A stretch of DNA of 64,000 bases, taken from positions 80,353-144,352 of the forward strand of contig JALHNH010000015.1 in assembly GCA_022843625.1 (NCBI GenBank). Direction: 5' to 3'. The translations under genes and the position numbers were made by a program. The notes below the pieces were generated by a model. It was given only the letters and a program-made list of their open reading frames with translations, was not told the origin of the DNA and ran no database searches. Source of the stretch: Bryobacter sp. (lineage in GTDB: Bacteria > Acidobacteriota > Terriglobia > Bryobacterales > Bryobacteraceae). This document shows positions 52,823-61,699 of the stretch, piece after piece (within the stretch, counting starts at the first letter, position 1; each line of letters opens with the position of its first letter).

Positions 52823-54588
52823 AGCTCGATTTTCTCGGTGACCTCAAGCGCACCCACGATTGCGGCACCATCCGCCTCGCCAACGTCGGCGAACGTGTCC
52901 TGCTCATGGGTTGGGTCCACCGCCGCCGCGACCTCGGCGCACTCATCTTCATCCACCTCCGCGACCGTGCCGGCGTCACCCAGTGCGTCTTCCGTGTCGA
53001 GGAGAACTCCGCCGTCCACGCCCGCGCCGAAGAAATCCGCCCCGAATATGTAGTAGCCGTCGAAGGCATCATCGAGAACCGCAGCGCCGACACCATCAAC
53101 CCCAGCATCCCCACCGGTGAAGTCGAAGTCGTCGTCGACAAGCTCTGGATCCTCAACGAATCCAAGCCCGCTCCCTTCCCAATGGAAGAAGAAGGCAACA
53201 TCAGCGAAGAAGCCCGACTCAAGTACCGCTTCGTCGACCTGCGCCGCCCCCGCATGCAGAACAACATCATGCTGCGCTCCAAGGTCGCCCTCGAAGCCCG
53301 CAAGGCCATGTACGACATGGGCTTCCTCGAAATCGAAACCCCCTTCATGACCAAGTCGACTCCCGAAGGCTCGCGCGACTTCCTCGTCCCCTCACGCATG
53401 ACCCCCGGCAGCTTCTACGCTCTGCCCCAAAGCCCGCAGATCTTCAAGCAACTCCTCATGGTCTCCGGCTTCGACAAGTACTTCCAAATTGTCCGTTGCT
53501 TCCGTGACGAAGATCTCCGTGCAGACCGTCAGCCCGAGTTCACCCAGATCGACATCGAGATGAGCTTCCCCCAACAGGAAACCATCTTTGAAACGGTCGA
53601 AAAGCTGGTCCTCGCCATCTTCGCCGCCGCCGACTACAAGATCGAAGCCCCCTTCCTCCGCCTCACTCACAAGCAGGCCATCGAGCAATACGGCATCGAC
53701 AAGCCCGACCTCCGCGTACCACCGCTCGTCAACGTAACTGACCTCTTCCTGGGGCAAGGCCTCGCCACAGAAGGCCTCCCGATGGTCGCGATCCGGATCC
53801 CCAACCTAACCCTCTCTCGCAAAGAGCGCGACGACGCCAAAGCCTTCGGTGTTGAGAAGGGCCTCCGCGTCCTCGACGACCTGAAGCGCCTCGATCGCGA
53901 CATGCCCGAAGCCATGGCTGAAGTCCGCAAGCGCACCGGTGCCACCGACGAAGACACACTCATGATCGCCGCCTGGCCTTCCGAGCCCACCGGCCACCTG
54001 CCCGAACAAACCGTCTATCTCGCTGCCGGTGCACTCCGTCTGCATCTGGCACAGAAGTTCAACGACCGTCACAAGCTCCTCGACCCCAAAGACCTCCGTC
54101 TCCTCTGGGTCACCGACTTCCCGATGTTTGAATGGGATGCTGAGGACGAGCGTTGGCAGGCCGCCCACCACCCCTTCACCTCACCTTTCGAAGAAGACAT
54201 CCCGCTTCTTGAAACCGATCCCGCGCGCGTCCGCTCCAAAGCCTACGACCTCGTCATCAGCGGCGTCGAAATCGCCTCCGGTTCAATCCGTATCCACCGC
54301 CGCGACATCCAGTCCAAGATCTTCTCGGCCATCGGCTTCTCGATGGACGAAGCGAAAAACCGCTTTGGCTTCCTCCTCGACGCCCTCGAATATGGTGCCC
54401 CGCCACACGGTGGCATCGCCCTCGGCTTCGACCGCCTGATCATGATGCTGGCCGGGGAAACCTCGATCCGCGACGTCATCCCCTTCCCAAAGACGAGCAA
54501 GGGAACAGACCTCATGTGCGAGGCCCCCAGCACCGTTCCCGACAAGAACCTCCGCGAACTCGGCATCCAGCTCCGCGTCAAGGTATAG
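52807..54588 (+). CDS. aspS: Aspartyl-tRNA synthetase, bacterial type
   Basis: 593 residues. The N-terminal OB-fold anticodon domain (VLLMGWVHRRRDLGALIFIH) precedes class II motif 1 (ALEARKAMYDMGFLEIETPF), motif 2 (FQIVRCFRDEDLRADRQPEF), a bacterial GAD insertion domain (about 290-410) and motif 3 (GIALGFDRLIMMLAGETSIR). It charges tRNA-Asp; whether it also charges tRNA-Asn (non-discriminating) cannot be decided from the window. It starts 16 bases before the hisS stop. Confidence 0.97.
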   Translation: MSDALKLDFLGDLKRTHDCGTIRLANVGERVLLMGWVHRRRDLGALIFIHLRDRAGVTQCVFRVEENSAVHARAEEIRPEYVVAVEGIIENRSADTINPSIPTGEVEVVVDKLWILNESKPAPFPMEEEGNISEEARLKYRFVDLRRPRMQNNIMLRSKVALEARKAMYDMGFLEIETPFMTKSTPEGSRDFLVPSRMTPGSFYALPQSPQIFKQLLMVSGFDKYFQIVRCFRDEDLRADRQPEFTQIDIEMSFPQQETIFETVEKLVLAIFAAADYKIEAPFLRLTHKQAIEQYGIDKPDLRVPPLVNVTDLFLGQGLATEGLPMVAIRIPNLTLSRKERDDAKAFGVEKGLRVLDDLKRLDRDMPEAMAEVRKRTGATDEDTLMIAAWPSEPTGHLPEQTVYLAAGALRLHLAQKFNDRHKLLDPKDLRLLWVTDFPMFEWDAEDERWQAAHHPFTSPFEEDIPLLETDPARVRSKAYDLVISGVEIASGSIRIHRRDIQSKIFSAIGFSMDEAKNRFGFLLDALEYGAPPHGGIALGFDRLIMMLAGETSIRDVIPFPKTSKGTDLMCEAPSTVPDKNLRELGIQLRVKV

Positions 54589-54681
54589 CCTGGTACTGCA
54601 CTCCCTATAGCAAACTAAGCTGCACCGTTTCTGGTACTACACCGTATTGTTTGTTTTGCAGTTCCCAGTCACGATTAAGTT

Positions 54682-55362
54682 GTGAAGAATTTTATATTTG
54701 CACTTTTAGCGACTACGGCAATGTCGATACCCTCCTTTGCCAATCTGCTTACCAACGGCAACTTCGATGAAACGGATAGCCGTACCGGTCTGGTCCACGG
54801 TAGGCGCCTCGATCAATTAAGCGCCAATTGGGACGTCTACACTTCTATCCCCGGCTGGACGACTCAGAGCGGTCGCGGCATCGAAGTACAGGCTAGCGGC
54901 ACTGTCTTCAATGCCCATAGCGGCAACCTCTATATCGAGCTTGACAGCCACCCCAACGACACCACCACTGGCAGCACCAACAGCATCATGTTCCAGACCG
55001 TAAACCTCGGTATCGGAGACTATATCCTCTCCTTCTACTACCGCCCTCGAACCGATACCGCCAACGACAACGGCATCCAGGCACGTATCGGCACCGACGT
55101 GCTGCTGAATTTGAATGCAGTCACGAGTACGTCGAACGCTTGGACGCAATACTCCGCCCTCTTTTCTGTAACTTCTGCAGGTAGCAAGAATGTGACCTTC
55201 GAAGCCACTGGAATAGACAACCAGCTCGGCGGTTTTCTCGACACCGTTTCCCTTTTGCAGCGGACCACCGATGGAACTAGCGAAACGATTCCGGAACCTT
55301 CAACCCTTGCCCTCATCGGCGCGGCGATGGTCGGCCTCGGTATCAAACTCCGTCGCCGCTAA
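54682..55362 (+). CDS. PEP-CTERM-sorted exported protein
   Basis: 226 residues from a GTG start. A signal peptide (FIFALLATTAMSIPSFA) opens the protein; the body (LLTNGNFDETDSRTGLVHGR, GWTTQSGRGIEVQASG, ARIGTDVLLNLNAVT) resembles DUF642/carbohydrate-binding-like beta sandwiches common in PEP-CTERM proteins. The C-terminus shows the sorting signal: IPEPSTLALIGAAMVGLGIK then basic LRRR. It is presumably trimmed and anchored by an exosortase; none is in the window. A clear terminator follows. Confidence 0.9.
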   Translation: MKNFIFALLATTAMSIPSFANLLTNGNFDETDSRTGLVHGRRLDQLSANWDVYTSIPGWTTQSGRGIEVQASGTVFNAHSGNLYIELDSHPNDTTTGSTNSIMFQTVNLGIGDYILSFYYRPRTDTANDNGIQARIGTDVLLNLNAVTSTSNAWTQYSALFSVTSAGSKNVTFEATGIDNQLGGFLDTVSLLQRTTDGTSETIPEPSTLALIGAAMVGLGIKLRRR

Positions 55363-55382
55363 CTTGAAAACCACTTGTAGAC

Positions 55383-55436
55383 GCAATTGCGCTCATTCCA
55401 GGTTCATGACTTGGTTTTGAGCGCAATTGCTTTTTT
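55383..55436 (+). terminator. Rho-independent terminator after the PEP-CTERM gene
   Basis: GCAATTGCGCTCA (55383-55395) and TGAGCGCAATTGC (55418-55430) make a perfect 13-bp stem, followed by six T (55431-55436). Confidence 0.9.
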
Positions 55437-55543
55437 AGAAGCAGATTTCGATGCCTGTCGATGGAAGTCCTACCTCCCGGCAAATTCGGCTCTGCTCGGC
55501 GACGTGATCAGGACTGCGATTGACACGGCTTACACTAAACAAC

Positions 55544-56458
55544 ATGCTCAACCAGGGCTATGCCTACTCGACGATCATCAGCAGCAAATACAATGGACAA
55601 AGGCTCCTCTCTCACCTGGCTAGCCTGTATCCGCATTCCAGTGCTGAAGGCTGGCAGGAAAAACTGGATGCGGGCGAAGTGTTGCTGGACGGCGTGGTCG
55701 CTGATGGGAGCGAGTGCGTCGCGCTAGGCCAGAGTCTTATCTGGCATCGGCCCCCCTGGGTTGAACCGGACGCGCCACGGCACTTCGAAACTCTGTTTGA
55801 GGATGAATACCTGTTGGCCGTCGATAAGCCCAGCGGACTGCCTACACTCCCGGGCGGCGGCTTTATGGAAAACACTCTTCTGCGTTTGGTCCAGAAGCAA
55901 TGCCCCAGCGCGAACCCGGTGCACCGGTTGGGCCGGGCTACTACCGGCATCGTTCTGTTTGCCAAAACAGCACAGTCTGCCTCACAGCTATTTGCCGACT
56001 GGAACACTCCCAAAATTCAAAAGATCTACCGGGCGCTGGCGCAAAACGTAGCGCAGCTTGACACTTACGAAATCCTCACGCCGATTGGCCTGGTACCGCA
56101 CCCTCTCATCGGTTCGGTTTGGGCCGCCGATGCCAGGGGCAAAGCGTCAAAGTCAGTGGCCCAGGTGGTTTCACGCAGCGGCGGCACGACAACCTTTGAG
56201 GTGAGTCTTTATTCGGGCCGCCCACATCAGATCCGAATCCATTTGGCCTCGATCGGACATCCGTTGGTGGGCGATCCTCTGTATGGACCCACTGGCCTGC
56301 CGCTCGAAAATCTGCCGGGGCTGCCGGGAGATGGAGGCTATCTGCTGCATGCGCAGTATCTGAACTTTCAGCACCCTGTTACGGGCCACGCAATTCAGAT
56401 TGAGGCAGCATTGCCTGAAGGGCTAAACCTTTGCGGTTCCAGTGTCGGGCTTTTTTAA
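55544..56458 (+). CDS. RluA-family pseudouridine synthase-like protein lacking the catalytic Asp
   Basis: 304 residues from the ATG at 55544; a TTG at 55520 is in frame but weak. An S4-like N-terminal region (LLSHLASLYPHSSAEGWQEK, LDAGEVLLDG) precedes the RluA core (LFEDEYLLAVDKPSGLPTLP, RPHQIRIHLASIGHPLVGDP). The active-site motif that normally reads HRLDxxTSG is HRLGRATTG here, so the Asp that attacks the uridine is Gly (residue 138 counted from the TTG). Otherwise the protein is complete. It may be an inactive or altered member. Confidence 0.85.
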   Translation: MLNQGYAYSTIISSKYNGQRLLSHLASLYPHSSAEGWQEKLDAGEVLLDGVVADGSECVALGQSLIWHRPPWVEPDAPRHFETLFEDEYLLAVDKPSGLPTLPGGGFMENTLLRLVQKQCPSANPVHRLGRATTGIVLFAKTAQSASQLFADWNTPKIQKIYRALAQNVAQLDTYEILTPIGLVPHPLIGSVWAADARGKASKSVAQVVSRSGGTTTFEVSLYSGRPHQIRIHLASIGHPLVGDPLYGPTGLPLENLPGLPGDGGYLLHAQYLNFQHPVTGHAIQIEAALPEGLNLCGSSVGLF

Positions 56459-57034
56459 CGTAGTCTCGGCGCCAAGGGGTTCACGGAAGGGTTCTACTGG
56501 AATGTGCTCGTAGGAGATTTCGAGCACGGTCAAAGTTGCGCTGCCTCCGGGTGCCTCAAGCACGACACGGTCGCCCTCTTCAGACTTCATCAGGGCACGC
56601 CCGAGAGGCGAGACCCAGCTGATATGCTTTCGTTCCAAATCAACCTCGTCGGCCCCGACGATGCTGACCACTCGCTCTGTGCCCTCGGCGTCGGCATAGC
56701 GGACGGTCGCACCGAAGAATACGCGGGTGGCGGCCTGACCGCTTCTGGGGGCCTCGGGGTCGACGACGATGGCGGCTTCGATCCGCTTCATCAGAAAGCG
56801 GAGGCGGGAATCGATCTGCCGCAGCCGGCGCTTGCCGTATTGATAGTCTGCGTTTTCACTGCGGTCGCCGTTGCTAGCGGCCCACGTTACGACTGCTGTG
56901 ACCGCCGGTCGCTCTCTGGTCAAAAGGAAGTGGTATTCGTCCTTGAGACGGGCGAGGCCTCCGGGGGTGATGTAGTTCTTGAGGGGCGTGGCGGGCGAGT
57001 CGGCTGCTGGTTGTCTTGTATACCCTTTTCGCAT
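56423..57034 (-). CDS. GreA/GreB-type transcription elongation factor
   Basis: 203 residues. The N-terminal coiled-coil domain includes ITPGGLARLKDEYHFLL and the tip NGDRSENADYQYGKRRL, and the C-terminal domain FGATVRYADAEGTERVVSIV then ISWVSPLGRALMKSEEGD, with an extra basic N-terminus. The arrangement resembles GreB more than GreA. Such factors stimulate RNA cleavage by stalled RNA polymerase. The gene ends 36 bases inside the convergent RluA-like gene. Confidence 0.9.
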   Translation of the reverse strand: MRKGYTRQPAADSPATPLKNYITPGGLARLKDEYHFLLTRERPAVTAVVTWAASNGDRSENADYQYGKRRLRQIDSRLRFLMKRIEAAIVVDPEAPRSGQAATRVFFGATVRYADAEGTERVVSIVGADEVDLERKHISWVSPLGRALMKSEEGDRVVLEAPGGSATLTVLEISYEHIPVEPFREPLGAETTLKKPDTGTAKV

Positions 57035-57147
57035 TGGCTGGATTGGATTCTACCTTGTTTTATTTTTTGTTTGGCGGAGGTTGCCGCAAGGCTACGCTTT
57101 GTTAGAGTGAACCATGCCCCGGATCTCGGGTATCTGAAGGAGCTGAA

Positions 57148-57504
57148 ATGCCATTTGAACAACAGCGTATTGACCATGAAAGCGGAGCCGTCGTTCTTGC
57201 TCTGTCGGGGACCCTTACAATGGGCAACCAATTGTTGAAGCTGGAGTGGACAATTGACGAGCTCTTGCAGGAAGAGCGCAAACAGATCGTTTTGGATCTG
57301 AGTGACGTCGCTTATCTGGATAGCTCTGCCATTGGAGTGATTATCAATTGCCGGGGAAAGGTTGGACTTGCGGCGGGACAGTTGCGGCTGGCCAATCCCA
57401 CAGAACGCGTAAAGACAATTCTCAAGGTAACTAAGATTTATGATGTGCTTGCGCCCGATGCCAGTAGAGAGGCAGCGATTGCGCAGTTGAATCCGGCAAG
57501 CTAG
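57148..57504 (+). CDS. STAS domain protein (anti-sigma factor antagonist type)
   Basis: 118 residues. The fold and signature (VVLALSGTLTMGNQLL, QIVLDLSDVAYLDSSAIGVI) are those of SpoIIAA/RsbV-like STAS proteins; a Ser in LDSSAIG is the usual phosphorylation site. Partner kinase or anti-sigma factor genes are not adjacent. The stop overlaps the convergent PEP synthase gene by four bases. Confidence 0.92.
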   Translation: MPFEQQRIDHESGAVVLALSGTLTMGNQLLKLEWTIDELLQEERKQIVLDLSDVAYLDSSAIGVIINCRGKVGLAAGQLRLANPTERVKTILKVTKIYDVLAPDASREAAIAQLNPAS

Positions 57505-59903
57505 TTGGTTTTTGCACCGGCTTCGCTGGCGGCGATTCTGAGGCGTGTCTTTAGAGCCGTGTCGGGGTTAAGAGAGATCGAGGTGATTCGCTGCTCTACC
57601 AGCCAGGCGGCAAATTCCGGATAGTCCGAAGGGGCCTGACCACAGATTCCGATCGGCTTGTTGGCACGGTGGGCGGCTTCGATTGCCTGGGCGATCAACG
57701 CCTTAACCGCTGGATTTCTCTCGTCGAAGAGGTGGGCTACGGTGCCTGAGTCCCGGTCAAGACCGAGGGTGAGCTGGGTGAGGTCGTTTGAGCCGATCGA
57801 GTAACCATCGAAGATCCTGAGGAAGTCGTCGGCCAGCAAAACGTTTGAGGGGATCTCGCACATGGCGTAAACCTGCAGACCGTTGTCGTGCTGGCGGAGG
57901 CCATAGCCGGACATTGCGGCCAGGACTCGCTTGGCTTCTTCTATCGTGCGGCAGAAGGGGATCATTACGATCACATTGTCGAGACCCATCTGGTTTCGAA
58001 CGTTGGCTATCGCAGCGCATTCGAGGGCGAAGCCTTCAGCGTAGCGGGGGTCGTAGTAACGGGAGGCACCACGGAAGCCCAACATGGGATTTTCTTCTGT
58101 GGGTTCGAATTCGGTGCCGCCAGTGAGCTTAGCGTATTCGTTCGTTTTGAAGTCGCTAGTGCGCACGATTACGGGCTTCGGGTAGAAGGCGGCGGCGATC
58201 TGGGCGATGCCTTCGCTGAGGCGCTCTATGAAGTAATCCTGCGGATTTTTTGTGCCGATGCGGGCGGCGATTTGGGTCTTGGCGTCGAGGTCTTTCAAGT
58301 TGGAGTAGCGGACCAGAGCCATGGGGTGGATGCCGATGTGGTTGTTGATGATGAATTCAATGCGGGCGAGGCCCACGCCATCGTTGGGGATCATCGAAAA
58401 GCGGAAGGCCTGTGCGGGATCTCCGACGTTGAGCAGCACGGCAGTGCGGGTTAGAGGTGCGGCCTGAAGCGCGTGAGTTTCGACAGTGAAGGGGAGCTGG
58501 CCGGGATAGACATTGCCGGTGGGGCCTTCGGCACAGGAGACAGTAACGATCTGGCCATCGTAGAGTTTTGTGGTGGCGTCGCCGGATCCAACGATGCAGC
58601 AGAGGCCGAGTTCGCGAGAGATGATGGCGGCGTGAGCGGTGCGGCCGCCGTGGTCTGTCACAATGGCAGCGATTCGCTTCATGACGGGTTCCCAGTCGGG
58701 GTCGGTTTGAGGGGCTACCAGGATTTCACCGGGTTGGACTTTGGCGAGATTGGCAGGATCAAGGACGATTCTGACGGGGCCTGTGGCGATGCGTTCGCCG
58801 ACGGCCTGGCCGGTGACTATGGGCTTGGAGGCGGTGGGGGCGAGGGTGAAGTGTTGCTGATTGTAGCTGGGCTTGCGGGCGGAGTGAACCGTCTCCGGCC
58901 GGGCCTGAACGATGAAGAGTTCCCCGGTGATGCCGTCTTTGGCCCACTCGAGATCCATCGGTGTGGGGCGGCCGTTGACTTCCGAGTAGTGCGCTTCGAC
59001 TTCACCTGCCCAGCGGGCGAGTGTGAGGACTTCGTCGTCGCTAATGCAGAAAGTGGCGCGGGCTTCCATTGGGACGGCTTCGCGCAGGGTGGTTTGTTGG
59101 CCTCGCGCATAGACAAGGCGCAGTTCTTTTGAGCCGAGGCGACGGCTGATGATTGGACAGCTGGCTGTGGGAAGCGTGGGCTTGAAGACGATCCACTCGT
59201 CGGGGTTGACAACGCCCTGGACGATGTACTCGCCAAGACCGTACGAGCCTGCGACCACGGTGACATTTCGGAAGCCGGATTCGGGGTCGAGGGTGAAGAT
59301 GATGCCAGAGCTGGCTTTGTCGGAGCGGACCATCGGTTGGACGCCAACCGAGACGGCCGCCGCGAGATGATCGTAATTGTGGCGGGCGCGATAGCTGAGG
59401 GCGCGGTCTGTAAAGCAGGAGGCGAAGCAGGCACGGATGGCTTCGAGCAGGGCGGCTTCGCCAGAGACGTTGAGGAAGGTTTCCTGCTGGCCGGCGAAGG
59501 AGGCGTCCGGGAGATCCTCTACGGTTGCAGAAGAGCGGACGGCCATCTCTGCGCTGCGATTGAGGCGGTGCATGAGGCGCTTGTAGGCGTCATGGATCTC
59601 TGTTGCGATTGAGGGTGGAATGGCTTCGGCCAGGATCATGCGTCTACACTCGGCACCACACATTGCGAGGGCTGCGAGGTTCTCTGGCTTGAGGCCCGCG
59701 AGCTTTGTTTCGATGCGGGCTCTGAGGCCGGTGGCATCGAGGAAGTCACGATAGGCCTGAGCGGTGAGGGCAAAGCCATCGAGGACGCCCAGGCCAAGCG
59801 GTTTGAGGCGATTGAAGAGCTGGCCTAGAGAGGCATTCTTGCCACCTACGCGTGGGATGTCAGCAAGACTGATGTCAGCGAAATCAAGCGTAAGGTTGGG
59901 CAT
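57501..59903 (-). CDS. ppsA: Phosphoenolpyruvate synthase
   Basis: 800 residues from the ATG at 59903, preferred over an ATG at 59933 because AGGAG lies five to nine bases before it and the longer version would overlap the upstream gene. The N-terminal ATP-grasp part (VGGKNASLGQLF, VRSSATVEDLPDASFAGQQE), the swivelling His domain with catalytic His in GGRTAHAAIISRELG, and the C-terminal PEP/pyruvate domain with the Cys in ICGQAPSD are present. It converts pyruvate and ATP to PEP for gluconeogenesis. It lies directly after a universal stress protein gene. Confidence 0.95.
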   Translation of the reverse strand: MPNLTLDFADISLADIPRVGGKNASLGQLFNRLKPLGLGVLDGFALTAQAYRDFLDATGLRARIETKLAGLKPENLAALAMCGAECRRMILAEAIPPSIATEIHDAYKRLMHRLNRSAEMAVRSSATVEDLPDASFAGQQETFLNVSGEAALLEAIRACFASCFTDRALSYRARHNYDHLAAAVSVGVQPMVRSDKASSGIIFTLDPESGFRNVTVVAGSYGLGEYIVQGVVNPDEWIVFKPTLPTASCPIISRRLGSKELRLVYARGQQTTLREAVPMEARATFCISDDEVLTLARWAGEVEAHYSEVNGRPTPMDLEWAKDGITGELFIVQARPETVHSARKPSYNQQHFTLAPTASKPIVTGQAVGERIATGPVRIVLDPANLAKVQPGEILVAPQTDPDWEPVMKRIAAIVTDHGGRTAHAAIISRELGLCCIVGSGDATTKLYDGQIVTVSCAEGPTGNVYPGQLPFTVETHALQAAPLTRTAVLLNVGDPAQAFRFSMIPNDGVGLARIEFIINNHIGIHPMALVRYSNLKDLDAKTQIAARIGTKNPQDYFIERLSEGIAQIAAAFYPKPVIVRTSDFKTNEYAKLTGGTEFEPTEENPMLGFRGASRYYDPRYAEGFALECAAIANVRNQMGLDNVIVMIPFCRTIEEAKRVLAAMSGYGLRQHDNGLQVYAMCEIPSNVLLADDFLRIFDGYSIGSNDLTQLTLGLDRDSGTVAHLFDERNPAVKALIAQAIEAAHRANKPIGICGQAPSDYPEFAAWLVEQRITSISLNPDTALKTRLRIAASEAGAKTN

Positions 59904-59908
59904 GGCAA

Positions 59909-59913
59909 CTCCT
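59909..59913 (-). promoter_or_regulatory. Shine-Dalgarno AGGAG deciding the ppsA start
   Basis: AGGAG (minus strand) stands five bases before the ATG at 59903 and overlaps the stop codon of the upstream universal stress protein gene, suggesting coupled translation. Confidence 0.6.
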
Positions 59914-60763
59914 AGATACTGAGGACGGGACAAGGGGATTCGCGGATGACGTCGTAGAGGTCTGACCAGAGGCGTGAGACGGCGCCCTGGGCGTGGCCAC
60001 GGCCGACAATCACGAGGTCGGCATTGAGTTCTTTGGCCTGCTGTTCGATGGCCATCACCGCGCTGCCTTCCACCAGGACGATGGAGGCTTCAATCTGGTT
60101 GTCCCAGCGGATGGCCTGGAGTTTTTGAGTGGCTTCGTCGAGGAGTTGCTTACGGTAGTGCTCGTAGTCCACGTCGATGGCCGGGTGAGGATAGCCGGCC
60201 GCATGGAAAAGCGTGAGGCGTGCGCCGAATGATTTGGCAATGGCTGCCGCTGCTTTGGCGAGAGGGACGGATTCTTCATCGAGACTGACAGCGCAGAGGA
60301 TGTTGCGGACGGGCCAGTGCAGGCTCTGTGCGGCGTGAGCACTGGTCCAGACCGGACAGGAGACATCGTGCAGCACCTTGGCCGTGACCGAACCCAAAAG
60401 CAGGCGGCGAAGCGGACCGTGGCCACTTGTCGGCATAACCAGAAGATCGGTTCCGTTGTGCTTGACGAAGTCGTGGATAACCTCAACGGCAGTTCCCTGA
60501 CGCACGATTTGCTGGTGGGCTTCCCCGGGGAGATAATCGACGGCGAAGTTGCGGAGTTTGGCTTCATGCGCAGTCTGAACATCGGCAGGAATGAGAACGT
60601 CAAGTGGCCCCAGGTCTCCGTAAAAGGCCACAGGCAGCTCATAGGCGTGCAGGAGCGTAATGGGACACTTGTAGAAATGCGCGAGCTCGATGACCGTAGG
60701 CACGATGTCGCGGCAAGGTTGTGAGAAATCTACGGGGAAGAGGATTTGGCGGACTGGTAACAT
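59912..60763 (-). CDS. Universal stress protein with two tandem UspA domains
   Basis: 283 residues. Domain 1 (RQILFPVDFSQPCRDIVPTV to GHGPLRRLLLGSVTAKVLHD then VSCPVWT) and domain 2 (RNILCAVSLDEESVPLAKAA to VIVGRGHAQGAVSRLWSD and SPCPVLSI) both have the UspA fold; domain 1 has the nucleotide-binding Gly pattern more clearly. The next gene is ppsA (eight bases), and a second double USP gene is divergent 71 bases away. Such proteins accompany growth arrest, hypoxia or energy stress. Confidence 0.93.
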   Translation of the reverse strand: MLPVRQILFPVDFSQPCRDIVPTVIELAHFYKCPITLLHAYELPVAFYGDLGPLDVLIPADVQTAHEAKLRNFAVDYLPGEAHQQIVRQGTAVEVIHDFVKHNGTDLLVMPTSGHGPLRRLLLGSVTAKVLHDVSCPVWTSAHAAQSLHWPVRNILCAVSLDEESVPLAKAAAAIAKSFGARLTLFHAAGYPHPAIDVDYEHYRKQLLDEATQKLQAIRWDNQIEASIVLVEGSAVMAIEQQAKELNADLVIVGRGHAQGAVSRLWSDLYDVIRESPCPVLSI

Positions 60764-60834
60764 GATGATCTCCTATAAGCAGTTATGCAATTTGCCTGCC
60801 ACTCGATTGGTACTTCAGATGCAAGTGAAAGAGC

Positions 60835-61614
60835 ATGAAGAGTATTCAAAGGATTCTGTTTCCGGTTGATTTTTCGGAGCATTGTGCGCAGGTAGCGATC
60901 GAGGTGTTTGGGATGGCGCGCAGGCTGGGTGCCGGGGTGGTGGCACTTCATGCACTGGAGCAATCGAGGTGGGCCGGTAGGCGCTGGACTGCGGCAATTC
61001 CCGCGGGAGTCGATGAGGCCGCAGAGAGCGAGTTGGAGCAGTTTCTGGCTGTATTTGCCGATGGCGTCAACTGCGAAAAACTTGTAAGAAACGGCCATGC
61101 GGCAACTGAGATTCTGAAGGCGGTGGACGACAAAGCGATTGACTTTATCGCCATGCCGTCGCGGGGACGGAGCCCGTTTGAGGCATTTCTGTTTGGGTCT
61201 AATACTGAGCGGGTTTTGCATAAGGCTAGCTGCCCGGTGTGGACGGAAGGTCAGGGTGTAGGTGCGGCGAGCGAGGTGAAAAAGATCCTGTGCTGCGTGG
61301 ACTTGTCGCCGGCAACAGAGGAGGTTCTGGACTGGGCGGCAAGGCTGGCCGAAGGGTTTGGGGCGGAGCTTTCTGTGGTGCATGTCGGGCACGGCGATGG
61401 AGCGCTGGTAGAGCTGCGACGTTTGGTGCGGGAACGTGGAACTTGTGAACTCGTGGGTGGAGAGATTGAACAGACGATTCTGCGTCATGCGGCTGAGGTT
61501 CAGGCTGATCTGCTGGTCATTGGCAGGGGGGAGGAGAGGACGGCCATGGGGAGGTTTCGGAATCACGCGCAGTCGCTCATCCGGCGGGCGCCATGTGCGG
61601 TGTTTAGCGTTTAG
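60835..61614 (+). CDS. Universal stress protein with two tandem UspA domains (divergent partner)
   Basis: 259 residues. Domain 1 begins RILFPVDFSEHCAQVAIEVF and ends MPSRGRSPFEAFLFGSNTER with CPVWT; domain 2 begins KILCCVDLSPATEEVLDWAA and ends with LLVIGRGEERTAMGRFRNHA and APCAVFSV. It mirrors the gene at 59912-60763, sharing a short divergent promoter region of 71 bases, so they are likely regulated together. Confidence 0.92.
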   Translation: MKSIQRILFPVDFSEHCAQVAIEVFGMARRLGAGVVALHALEQSRWAGRRWTAAIPAGVDEAAESELEQFLAVFADGVNCEKLVRNGHAATEILKAVDDKAIDFIAMPSRGRSPFEAFLFGSNTERVLHKASCPVWTEGQGVGAASEVKKILCCVDLSPATEEVLDWAARLAEGFGAELSVVHVGHGDGALVELRRLVRERGTCELVGGEIEQTILRHAAEVQADLLVIGRGEERTAMGRFRNHAQSLIRRAPCAVFSV

Positions 61615-61699
61615 GTGGGTGAGTTGACGCGAAGTGGGGGAGGTGGCGCACCCAAATTGCCAGTCGACTGTGGATTCAGAAATAGGTTCAAATGGAGAG

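Noticed and set aside
52253..53399. Long open frames on the minus strand opposite hisS and aspS (183 and 237 residues).
   Set aside because: They are shadows of strongly recognised synthetase genes in high-GC DNA and show no family features or start context.
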